In this document: in pieces, positions 34,962-42,955 of the stretch
How the letters are laid out: the number at the start of each line of letters is the position of its first letter
How positions within the stretch are numbered: position 1 is the stretch's first letter
Origin: Coleofasciculaceae cyanobacterium
GTDB taxonomy: Bacteria; Cyanobacteriota; Cyanobacteriia; Cyanobacteriales; Xenococcaceae
Assembly (NCBI GenBank): GCA_036703275.1
Contig: DATNPK010000016.1
Span: forward strand, 1 to 64,000
Length of the DNA stretch: 64,000 bases
Direction: 5' to 3'
Program-made: the position numbers and the translations under genes
The notes under the pieces: model-generated
Seen by the model: only the letters and a program-made list of their open reading frames with translations
What the model was told of the DNA's origin: nothing
The model's database searches: none

Positions 34962-35320
34962 ATTGAGCTAGGTAAATATTGTGAGGGGCTAGTTTGGCAT
35001 TTCTTTATTTATTATCCCTGTTAAATCAAATCTGGCTCGATTAATTGGAAAATAATTTTATATTTCCTCATTTTTAGTTTCAATTCTCGCTACTTGGTTA
35101 GGCTAGAAATTAGATTTTTGATAGTTTAGTTATTTTCAATAAGCTAATTACATAAGGCTAAGACGCTTTTACATACCTCCGTTGGGATTAAGCGATCGCA
35201 ATGTGCTAAGAAAATCTCAGCACATTTTGCGTTCATAAGTGTTTAGAGGAGTAAAAATTGGGGAATGAGACCTCAAAAATGAGGGAAGTTACTCTAAATT
35301 CTAACTTCTGAAGATGAAAT
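34962..35320. other. Intergenic region downstream of speD
   Basis: 359 bases. AATGTGCT (35200-35207) pairs perfectly with AGCACATT (35219-35226); this could end the speD transcript but has no T-tract. Nothing else is recognised. Confidence 0.45.
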
Positions 35321-35680
35321 TTAACTTAGTACTAATGGTATAAAGCCACGTTTAAGTTCTTGTATTTTTACCTGTCGCGCTTTTAAAGCCGTTTGCAAAA
35401 CCCTCATTGCTCTTTCGGGCTGACCCGTCCCACAAAAAAACAAATCGGCAGCAAAATAACCATGTTCTGGCCAAGTATGAATTGCAATATGAGACTCTGC
35501 TAAGGTTGCTGTTGCGGTTACACCATGAGGGCTGAACTGATGAACACTTAAGTCTATTAGAGTTGCTTTGCCCGCAGAGATAGCTTGCAGTAATGCTTTG
35601 CGTATTGCTTCGGGATCGTTGAGTAATTCAGCTGGTGCTTGCCAAGCATCTACAATTAGATGAGTTCCCATTTTTTCCAT
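35321..35680 (-). CDS. speD: S-adenosylmethionine decarboxylase proenzyme
   Basis: A 119-residue prokaryotic AdoMetDC that makes the aminopropyl donor for spermidine synthesis. The self-cleavage site is LAESHIAIHTWPEHGYFAAD, where the Ser after Glu becomes the pyruvoyl group. His and Cys in FFCGTG complete the site. A second in-frame Met (residue 4, MGTHLIVDAW) is the likely start, giving 116 residues. It is monocistronic with a 263-base gap upstream. Confidence 0.95.
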   Translation of the reverse strand: MEKMGTHLIVDAWQAPAELLNDPEAIRKALLQAISAGKATLIDLSVHQFSPHGVTATATLAESHIAIHTWPEHGYFAADLFFCGTGQPERAMRVLQTALKARQVKIQELKRGFIPLVLS

Positions 35681-35943
35681 GCGTTTAACCTTTAATCAAC
35701 TAACTGAATTAATAGAGAAACTATTGTAACTAATACATTGTGCTAAATATTTCTAGCTTAATGAGTATTTTCAATAAAATTCCCTTTTGTTAAGATAGCG
35801 TTTAATGTTTACTTTATTTATTCTTAATCTTTCCTTATGGGGTTCACCAAGCAAAAAAAAGATGATTCTGGCTGATGTACAAGGCGATCGCTAATATCGC
35901 TAACGGCTAATCCTCAATACTCCATCAACTACGCTACCAAAAT

Positions 35944-36606
35944 CTAAAGTAATCCCCGATAGCGAATAAATAGCAAGATAACCGCCCACGAACCTAGGGC
36001 TACTTTTAAGGCAACCAGAATATTAAGTAATGGAATCATCCCACCACTAAATAGTGCGCCCAATTCTCCTTGGGGCAATTGCCATCCAGTCAAGGTGACA
36101 ATAGCCAGAACGATAAAAATTAGTACTGAAACTTTTTCCCAGGTAGCAGCGTGCCATTTTTGATATATTGCTTCCATCCATTGAGATGATGAGGTGATAG
36201 CAATCAAACCGATCGCTGTTCCTCCAGCCACCCCCGCAGCAAACCCACCGCCTGGGCTAAGATGACCGCGAATTGCCAGTTCAATACTTACCAGTGCAGC
36301 AATGGTTGCTCCCAGACGCGCCAAAACAATAGAAGGGCGATCGCTAAACTGATAAACTGTTTTGATCGGTTGTTCATCTGCTAAAAGAAAACCCACACCC
36401 AAAATTGCGATCGTAAATACTACTACTTCAAAGATTGTGTCATAAAGACGATTGCGAAAAATGATGCCTGAAACTACATTAGATACTCCACTATCTTTTA
36501 CTATCGATTCAACAATCGAAACTCCGTCCCATTCTGCTGCTGGATTGGGCATAACGAGCATTTTGACGAACAAGGCGATTCCTGCTGCAACATAAAGCCA
36601 TTTCAT
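35944..36606 (-). CDS. mrpB: Mrp antiporter subunit B (MnhB-type)
   Basis: A 220-residue membrane protein with a MnhB domain: RNRLYDTIFEVVVFTIAILG and LSPGGGFAAGVAGGTAIGL. MrpB is an integral subunit of the multi-subunit Na+/H+ antiporter. It is the last gene of the mrp set; its ATG overlaps the stop of the preceding DUF4040 gene (36606). The N-terminal 60 residues include one helix before the domain. Confidence 0.85.
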   Translation of the reverse strand: MKWLYVAAGIALFVKMLVMPNPAAEWDGVSIVESIVKDSGVSNVVSGIIFRNRLYDTIFEVVVFTIAILGVGFLLADEQPIKTVYQFSDRPSIVLARLGATIAALVSIELAIRGHLSPGGGFAAGVAGGTAIGLIAITSSSQWMEAIYQKWHAATWEKVSVLIFIVLAIVTLTGWQLPQGELGALFSGGMIPLLNILVALKVALGSWAVILLFIRYRGLL

Positions 36607-37181
36607 TAATGTTTATTCTCCACGTTTGATATCGGTATATATCTCAGAGTTGTCTCTGGCAGAGATGCTTCAGTTTGCATAATTTCAAATAGACGACGAA
36701 CTCTAATCGTAGTGTTATAGATTTTTTCAACATTTGATTTTGCTGTATCGTCGCCTAATAGTTCTACTCGTTTGGTACAGGTAGCATGAACTTCTTTAGC
36801 CATCAACGCCTGTTCTAAAGCCTGTAAATTAGAATATTCGATTAGTTCCAGACGTAAATAATGTTTATTGCTCACTTTTTTAATCTTGGCGATTAATTCG
36901 GCAAAATAGCTTTCTTGTTCTGTTTGCGACTTAATTATTCCCAAGCGCATCACTAAAGATGAACGAACAGCGATCGCATAAAGCGTAATCGCTAACATCG
37001 TACCTACCAAAGCTTCGGTTAAAGCTACATCCGCAGCCCCTAAAATCGCATAAATTAAGGTTGCTAAAGCTCCTAAGATCCCTCGAATTACTAGAGCATG
37101 ATAGGGATTAGCTTGAAATACCAACATCAAAGCTGCTAAAGGTAGCAGGGCAATGATGACATAAACATAATGATCGATCAT
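36606..37181 (-). CDS. mrpA: Mrp subunit A-like (DUF4040/MbhD) short protein
   Basis: A 191-residue protein corresponding only to the C-terminal part of MrpA: VIIALLPLAALMLVFQANPY and LGAADVALTEALVGTMLAIT mark the MbhD/DUF4040 segment. A soluble tail of about 90 residues follows. The large antiporter-like core of MrpA is not encoded beside it. This split, short MrpA is the form seen in cyanobacterial mrp operons. Confidence 0.75.
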   Translation of the reverse strand: MIDHYVYVIIALLPLAALMLVFQANPYHALVIRGILGALATLIYAILGAADVALTEALVGTMLAITLYAIAVRSSLVMRLGIIKSQTEQESYFAELIAKIKKVSNKHYLRLELIEYSNLQALEQALMAKEVHATCTKRVELLGDDTAKSNVEKIYNTTIRVRRLFEIMQTEASLPETTLRYIPISNVENKH

Positions 37182-37217
37182 TGGTGATTTTGTTAGTAGT
37201 TAGTTATCAATTAGTTG

Positions 37218-37514
37218 TCAATTATCATAGTTCGCCTCATTCTTGATTGCGCCAGCACTCGAACAATAGGCTAGGACATAACCCAGTACTGTATTCCAAA
37301 TTGCTAGAGAAATAATTGCTAAAAGCAACAGCGACCATTCACTAGGTATTTTTAGCAGTAACCCGAAAATAATACTCATTGAACCGAGAGTATCGGCTAC
37401 CGAAAGACTGTGGAGTTTGAATAATACCGATCTGTTGCCGATTAACGGTAATGTTCCCCAGAACCAGAAAATAATGCCAATAACTATCAAGCCATAACTT
37501 AAAACATCAATCAT
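37218..37514 (-). CDS. mrpG: Mrp antiporter subunit G
   Basis: A 98-residue protein with three membrane helices. The MnhG/PhaG motif LHSLSVADTLGSMSIIFGLL is present. It overlaps the upstream mrpF stop by four bases (ATGA-type), so translation is probably coupled. Confidence 0.85.
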   Translation of the reverse strand: MIDVLSYGLIVIGIIFWFWGTLPLIGNRSVLFKLHSLSVADTLGSMSIIFGLLLKIPSEWSLLLLAIISLAIWNTVLGYVLAYCSSAGAIKNEANYDN

Positions 37515-37762
37515 ACTTCGTTCATCCGTTTAATTAAATTTGCCAAGAGCATTAACGCCGCATTGCCTACACTCAGAATAATGACTGCAACTACCCCAAT
37601 CGACCAATCATCACGCCAGACGGAGATAACCAACATCATAATTGAGGTTTTAGTAGCAATACTGGCAAATGCCAGCATTTTTTGCCAGATATCATCATCT
37701 TGGCAAGCTTCATAAATTGGTATTAGTAAAGCTAAAATCATCGCTATTAAAATTGAATCCAT
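37511..37762 (-). CDS. mrpF: Mrp antiporter subunit F
   Basis: An 83-residue hydrophobic protein with three helices, length typical of MnhF/MrpF. It lies at the start of the second half of the mrp cluster (F-G-A'-B), separated from mrpE by a 430-base gap that holds two related palindromes. It may therefore have its own regulated promoter. Confidence 0.75.
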   Translation of the reverse strand: MDSILIAMILALLIPIYEACQDDDIWQKMLAFASIATKTSIMMLVISVWRDDWSIGVVAVIILSVGNAALMLLANLIKRMNEV

Positions 37763-37850
37763 GTTTAATTTTGATTAGTTTAAAAAAGTTTAAAAAGTAG
37801 AAAATAATTTGGTTTTTCTGGTGGTATATATTAGTTTTTGCTTGGAGTAA

Positions 37851-37870
37851 GATGTTTTCATATGAACATT
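37851..37870. promoter_or_regulatory. Imperfect palindrome, copy 1 of an operator-like site
   Basis: GATGTTTTCATATGAACATT shares 16 of 20 positions with the perfect palindrome at 38013-38032, and the right half TATGAACATT is identical. It lies about 90 bases before the mrpF start. Confidence 0.5.
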
Positions 37871-38012
37871 TTTGACGTTGTCATAGTAGCTTTGAAGGCT
37901 AATAAAAAGCTAAATTTAAAACAATTTTTAGGACTTGATATATTTTTGTTAACAGTCGCAAAGCGGTTTTAAGCGTGTTTATGTGCTGCTAGATAGCTAT
38001 TTTAAAAAATAG

Positions 38013-38032
38013 AATGTTCATATATGAACATT
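38013..38032. promoter_or_regulatory. Perfect 20-base palindrome, copy 2 of an operator-like site
   Basis: AATGTTCATATATGAACATT is a perfect inverted repeat. ATATGAACA/TGTTCATAT half-sites resemble those bound by ArsR/SmtB-type repressors. No regulator gene lies nearby. Confidence 0.6.
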
Positions 38033-38192
38033 TTAAAATGAGCAAAAAAGATTGTTGTTAGCGATAAAAAGAGGGAATTTTATAGTTTTATTTTAATTTT
38101 GATATTTAATCAGTATTTGTAACTCTTGTTTTGTTAAATTATTATGGCGAAGAGCGAATATTTAAGGTAAGAATAAATAATTATAATTATTT

Positions 38193-38597
38193 CTAGCGGA
38201 GTTTTTTTCGTTTAACTTGGTGTACTTCATACCAGCCCTGTTCGTCATATTTCACCACAATAGTTTTAGGAGTAAAAGTAATCAAAAAGATATCCAAAAA
38301 TATAAGTCCTGGTGTTCTTCGAGGTTTAACTCTTTTTCTAACAATTCCTTCATCGTTATGGGGGCGTAGCATAATTTGGATCGCTTCTACATAAGCCTGA
38401 GGAATTGCCACAATAATTTCCCACAACACCCGAAGCCAGTCTTTTAACCCTCCTAAGGATGTACGACTACGGGGTAATAACAAGGCGATCGCCACACCAA
38501 TAATGATATTTGCCAAACTATAATCGGCGGTAAGTAAAAACCAGATTGTCAGTCGCAGGATTATATTGAGAATTGCGCTCGCGTCCATACTGTCCAA
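38193..38597 (-). CDS. mrpE: Mrp antiporter subunit E
   Basis: A 134-residue MnhE family protein. A hydrophobic N-terminal half (LRLTIWFLLTADYSLANIII) is followed by a basic soluble tail including LRPHNDEGIVRKRVKPRRTP. Its start overlaps the end of mrpD by 37 bases. MrpE is needed for full antiporter activity in other bacteria. Confidence 0.8.
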   Translation of the reverse strand: MDSMDASAILNIILRLTIWFLLTADYSLANIIIGVAIALLLPRSRTSLGGLKDWLRVLWEIIVAIPQAYVEAIQIMLRPHNDEGIVRKRVKPRRTPGLIFLDIFLITFTPKTIVVKYDEQGWYEVHQVKRKKLR

Positions 38598-40039
38598 AAA
38601 AGTAAAATTAACATCAAACTCATCACCCCAATTAAATGATCGAATTGTTCGATCGCCCGTGGTAATTTGATTACCAACTTTTGAAAAATTAAAAGATATG
38701 CCAGCCAGCCAATAGCAATTGTTACCAGTGGTTTAACAATATTTTTAAGAGTGTAAGCTTCGTAATAAAAACCATTTGCTGCAATTAATCCGCCGAGTAA
38801 GATAACCATTGCCCACCAAAAACCAGGGTGTATCTTCTTTCCCTCTTTAAGCACCACGTCATCATGCCAACCCTGTTTTCGATGGGGTAAAAAAATAAAT
38901 TTGGCAAAGGAAATTGCTGTTCCCAATGCAGCAATGTTCATGGCAATAACCTGCCAGGGTAAGAGGTTTTTGGTAGTTAACACCTTTGCCCCAAAGCCAG
39001 ACAATAAGGGAAAGCCAGAAATCGAAAAACTAGCGATCGCACTTGCAATCCAAATCTTGGTATCAATGGGCTGTTGCTGCAACTGTTTAAAGTTACGACT
39101 GGGTAAAACACCCGCAATTAAAAATAAAGCAGACTTTACTAAACCATGAGTCAGGGCATAAAAACCGGCTACCACTGGCGCAGCAAGGACAAAACCTAAT
39201 TGAGAAATGGTGTGAAATGCTAGCATCCGCTTAGTGTCTTTTTCAAATACGGCATAACCAACTCCTAAAAGTGCCGTAGCAACACCAAAAAGCCGAACGA
39301 TAGGATCGATTTCTTCTAACATCAACGCGCAACGCACCAGGGGAAATACACCTGCTTTGACCACAACACCTGAAAGCACCGCTGATACTGGGGTTTCTGA
39401 TTCGGAATGAGTTGAGGGCAGCCAAAAACCTGAAACAAAAATACCACCCTTGACTAATAATCCTAGAAAAATTAGGGCGATCGCCTCAGGAGGTGAACCG
39501 AGCAAACCTGCATAATTAAAGGAATGATGTGCCTGATATACCAGCACCGCACCCACTAAATAAAACAGCATGGCTACATTGCTGATGAAAAGGTAGCGCA
39601 ATCCTACCCAAATTGATTTGTCAGTACGAGGATAGGCAATTAGAAGAAAAGCAGCAATACTAATTACTTCTAACGCTACATACAGGCTAATGAAATCGGC
39701 ACAGATAAAAGTGGCGTTAACGCTGCCATGCAGAATAGTTATCTGCATATAGAAGAAAGCTTTTTTACCGCTTTGCCAACAGTAAAAAATTACTGCTGCT
39801 GTAACCAAAGCATTAGTTAGGATAAAAAAGCCACTTAATTGGTCGATGAGTAAAGTAACGCCGAAATTATCTAGTAACTGGATATTTAAAGGCGATCGCT
39901 CTAAAAATATCTGTAAGGCATAGCCAGACGAAACCAATGCTATCCCCAATGCCAACCAGCGATCGAGCTGGGGTAGGAGATAAATCACGAACCCGATAAA
40001 AAATGGTAAGGCAAGCCAGGCGAGGGTAATGGCGATCAT
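38561..40039 (-). CDS. mrpD: Mrp antiporter subunit D (proton-conducting NuoN-like)
   Basis: A 492-residue membrane protein with about 14 helices, homologous to the proton-pumping subunits of complex I. Family motifs include DFISLYVALEVISIAAFLLI (with the conserved Glu) and FLGLLVKGGIFVSGFWLPST HSES (conserved Lys and His). FEKDTKRMLAFHTISQLGFV lies in the broken helix. It is the only large antiporter-like subunit visible in the cluster. Its start overlaps mrpC by four bases. Confidence 0.88.
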   Translation of the reverse strand: MIAITLAWLALPFFIGFVIYLLPQLDRWLALGIALVSSGYALQIFLERSPLNIQLLDNFGVTLLIDQLSGFFILTNALVTAAVIFYCWQSGKKAFFYMQITILHGSVNATFICADFISLYVALEVISIAAFLLIAYPRTDKSIWVGLRYLFISNVAMLFYLVGAVLVYQAHHSFNYAGLLGSPPEAIALIFLGLLVKGGIFVSGFWLPSTHSESETPVSAVLSGVVVKAGVFPLVRCALMLEEIDPIVRLFGVATALLGVGYAVFEKDTKRMLAFHTISQLGFVLAAPVVAGFYALTHGLVKSALFLIAGVLPSRNFKQLQQQPIDTKIWIASAIASFSISGFPLLSGFGAKVLTTKNLLPWQVIAMNIAALGTAISFAKFIFLPHRKQGWHDDVVLKEGKKIHPGFWWAMVILLGGLIAANGFYYEAYTLKNIVKPLVTIAIGWLAYLLIFQKLVIKLPRAIEQFDHLIGVMSLMLILLFWTVWTRAQFSI

Positions 40040-40371
40040 AGCGTATTATTCTCTTCGATCGCGCTAGTTTCCAGTGTGGGATTATTCTTTGCCAACTTCA
40101 TAACTCCCACCAACATCAAAGCTTGTATTGACAAGCCAATGACAATCGCTGTTAAGATAACCGCTTGGGGAACAGGATCGGCATAAGCAACATTGTCTTT
40201 ATTGCCCACAATTGGCGTAAACATACCATTCCGTGATGCCACTAATACGTAGTAGGCAATTACCCCTGTACTCATAATGTCCATCGAAATGATTTTCATC
40301 ACCAGATTTTTCTTGAAAATAATCCCAAAAAATCCACATAATACCGTGGCAAAAACACAAGCTTCTAACAT
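40036..40371 (-). CDS. mrpC: Mrp antiporter subunit C (NuoK-like)
   Basis: A 111-residue protein with three helices. It has the NuoK-type pattern FGIIFKKNLVMKIISMDIMS and VPQAVILTAIVIGLSIQALM. It is the first gene of the mrp cluster and overlaps mrpD by four bases. Confidence 0.85.
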   Translation of the reverse strand: MLEACVFATVLCGFFGIIFKKNLVMKIISMDIMSTGVIAYYVLVASRNGMFTPIVGNKDNVAYADPVPQAVILTAIVIGLSIQALMLVGVMKLAKNNPTLETSAIEENNTL

Positions 40372-40638
40372 ATTTTATTTAACCTTAAACATTTATCATT
40401 AAACACTTTTTAAAGCTTGAAAATTGCTTATTTTAAACTTAAAAAAAGTAAAAATAACTAGGCAAAATTTGACATTTCAATTCACAAAGATAAGTTATTA
40501 AGTTTGTACATAGACTAGACACTCATCGTCATTAGTTAGCGTAAAAGGGTAAAATTACTCAAGAAACATAAAGTTACGATAATTGGTTTTGGTTGGAACG
40601 ATCGCGTAACCTACAAAAAATACCACCAATAACTTTTT
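40372..40638. other. Intergenic region upstream of mrpC
   Basis: 267 bases that should hold the mrp promoter. Nothing distinct was recognised. Confidence 0.4.
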
Positions 40639-40851
40639 TTAAATACCATTTTTGAGTAAAAAAATCATTGGAAAAATCAACGCAATGCGGAAGATAAACC
40701 AAGAAGCAAATTCTAATGCTTTTTGAGGGGAAATATCTACATTTTTAGATTTTAATTCGATTGTACTGGGTAATATTAACACTGCCGCAAAAACGTAAAC
40801 AGTAAAACAAAACCAAACTAAAGTATTTTGCTCTGTAACTAAATAATTCAT
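40639..40851 (-). CDS. Small two-helix membrane protein
   Basis: A 70-residue protein with two membrane helices (LVWFCFTVYVFAAVLILPST and FASWFIFRIALIFPMIFLL) separated by a Lys-rich loop. It recalls no named family. It lies between the Mrp cluster and the antiporter/BicA genes and shares their direction, so a link to ion transport is possible but unproven. Confidence 0.5.
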   Translation of the reverse strand: MNYLVTEQNTLVWFCFTVYVFAAVLILPSTIELKSKNVDISPQKALEFASWFIFRIALIFPMIFLLKNGI

Positions 40852-41021
40852 GATCTTTATTAGACCTATAGATTTATATCTATAAAAAAACTTTTTGCAT
40901 AGTAAATATACTATATTGCATCCAAGAAAAAAACAACCACAGATGTATTTAAGTTTTTACTCTCTGTAAGGTAGTTAATTAAACAATTCTTAAAGTCAAT
41001 GTCAGATAATTTTTAGATTAA

Positions 41022-41441
41022 GTGACAGCTAAAAAGTATTTTCAATCAATGAAATTGTTAACTAGATATTTTTATCAAATCAAATTAGACAAAGCAATTC
41101 TTTGGTGTTATTTAATTTGGTACTTTGTTATAGTTTATTTTTATTTCGATCCTTCGCCTAAAATATGGATTAATGCGATCGGCATTAGTGGTGTAATCGG
41201 TACTGGTTTGATGTTGAGTGTTTCTTCTAAGAAAATTGGTATCAGAGATCATTGGCAGACATTTAGGTTATATCTAATGCCGTTTTGTGTTTCCAGTTTT
41301 TCTGCATTGATCAAAGGCCAAGGATTTATCGCAGTAATATCACCAAAAATTCAAGAAACTACTGTAGCAATATCTTGCTGCGCTATCTTTCTGTTAGTTA
41401 TTATATTAATCAAATTAATTAAGCACAAAAGCGTTTCCTAA
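41022..41441 (+). CDS. Hypothetical membrane protein, four helices
   Basis: A 139-residue protein from a GTG start. Four hydrophobic segments are visible, including LIWYFVIVYFYF and ATTVAISCCAIFLLVIILI-type stretches, with a basic C-terminus ending in LIKHKSVS. No domain recognised. It is transcribed toward the convergent NhaS3-like gene. Confidence 0.5.
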   Translation: MTAKKYFQSMKLLTRYFYQIKLDKAILWCYLIWYFVIVYFYFDPSPKIWINAIGISGVIGTGLMLSVSSKKIGIRDHWQTFRLYLMPFCVSSFSALIKGQGFIAVISPKIQETTVAISCCAIFLLVIILIKLIKHKSVS

Positions 41442-41489
41442 TTCAATTAATAATTCAATTAGTAGGGTGAGCTATTGCCCACCTGCCAA

Positions 41490-42878
41490 TTATTGATTAT
41501 TGGTAACAGCTAAATCTGGCTTTTCTACTACTTCTCCTTTTTGGAAAGCAAAGCGTAGTAGAGGAGGAGCAATAAAGGTAGTTAAAATTACCATGATAAT
41601 AATTGCTGCCTGTAAAGGCTTATCTAAAACGCCACTGGCTGCACCAATACCAGCAAAGACTAAACCAACTTCCCCCCGAGGAATCATCCCAACACCAATG
41701 GCTAAACGATTTACTTTCTCTTGACCAAAGACTGCCCAACCAGTAATCACTTTACCGATAATCGCTACCACAATTAAAAAAGCTGCAATCACCAATCCTT
41801 GACGATTATCAGCACTGGCGGGATTCAAGACGCTGAGATCGACTCTTGCCCCTACCGATATAAAAAAGATGGGAACTAAGATGTCTGCAATCGGAATAAT
41901 TTGCTGATCTAACTCTTTACGTTTGTCAGTCTCATCTAAAACCAAACCAGCAGCAAAAGCACCTAAAATTGCTTCTAAATGAATAGCATTAGCTAAAAAC
42001 GCCATCGACAGAGCAAAGATTAACGCAGGAATGACTAAATTACCTCTAGTTTGTAATTTTTCGGCGATCGCAACAAAGCTTTTATTAAAGAATTTACCTA
42101 AAAAGATCGAGCCTAACAGAAAAGCTGTAGCACTGATAATTAAGTAAATTAAATTAGTGACATCTACTTCTCCTGTTTTTGCCAACGATGCCACTACCGC
42201 TAAAACAATGATGCCGAGAACATCATCAATCACCGCTGCGCCGACAATAATCTGACCTTCCGTAGATTTAAGCTGTCCTAACTCCGATAGCACCTTGGAG
42301 GTAATACCAATACTGGTAGCAGTCAACGCTGCCCCCGCAAACACCGCAGGAATAGTTGGCATTCCAAAGATGAACATCAATCCTACTGTACCAGCGACGA
42401 AAGGAGCAACAACACCAACAACTGCAACAATCGCCGCTCTCGAACCAACTTTTTGTAATTCTCTTAAATCCGATTCTAAACCAATTTCAAATAAAAGAAT
42501 AATTACTCCTAGTTCGGCTAAAACAGAGATGACTTCACTAGAGGAGGCAAATACCTCTTCAATGCTTTCAGGATTTAAACCCGCAATCTGCTGCAAAATA
42601 GTCATCACAACCGAATCGCTAGCAACCGCCCCAGCTGAGGGAAATACTAATAGGTGCAATGCTGAAACTCCAACCAGTACGCCAGCCACTAATTCCCCTA
42701 GTACAGGAGGTAAATCGACTAATTTAGAAAGTTCTCCCCCCAGTTTGCTTGCTAGATAGATAAAGATGAGACTTAATAAAACCCCCGCTAAAATCATCGG
42801 TGCAGCTTCAGGATCGGGCGCGGTTGCTAATAATGGGAAACCTAATTTACTATGAAATATTGATTCTAGAGGCATCAT
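41490..42878 (-). CDS. CPA2-family Na+/H+ antiporter, NhaS3-like
   Basis: A 462-residue monovalent cation/proton antiporter with about 12 helices and no RCK or TrkA domain at the C-terminus. The paired acidic motif is IVGAAVIDDVLGIIVLAVVA, the ion-binding signature of the family. LGAFAAGLVLDETDKRKELD and GMIPRGEVGLVFAGIGAASG are also typical. Length and layout match Synechocystis NhaS3, which moves Na+ across the thylakoid membrane. It lies 77 bases after bicA on the same strand, so the two are likely co-expressed: one imports Na+ with bicarbonate and the other removes it. Confidence 0.85.
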   Translation of the reverse strand: MMPLESIFHSKLGFPLLATAPDPEAAPMILAGVLLSLIFIYLASKLGGELSKLVDLPPVLGELVAGVLVGVSALHLLVFPSAGAVASDSVVMTILQQIAGLNPESIEEVFASSSEVISVLAELGVIILLFEIGLESDLRELQKVGSRAAIVAVVGVVAPFVAGTVGLMFIFGMPTIPAVFAGAALTATSIGITSKVLSELGQLKSTEGQIIVGAAVIDDVLGIIVLAVVASLAKTGEVDVTNLIYLIISATAFLLGSIFLGKFFNKSFVAIAEKLQTRGNLVIPALIFALSMAFLANAIHLEAILGAFAAGLVLDETDKRKELDQQIIPIADILVPIFFISVGARVDLSVLNPASADNRQGLVIAAFLIVVAIIGKVITGWAVFGQEKVNRLAIGVGMIPRGEVGLVFAGIGAASGVLDKPLQAAIIIMVILTTFIAPPLLRFAFQKGEVVEKPDLAVTNNQ

Positions 42879-42955
42879 AATTATTTTTTTGATTTGGTTA
42901 GAGGAAGATTAAATCTGGCCATCAGCTTTTGGTTGTTCAAGCTAACAGCTTTAAA

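Larger units (their letters stand above)
37763..38192. other. Intergenic region splitting the mrp cluster
   Basis: 430 AT-rich bases with two palindromes (see the next two entries). On the plus strand a 36-codon frame (37862-37972, starting MNIFDVVIVALKANKKLN) is present, but nothing supports it as a gene. Confidence 0.5.
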
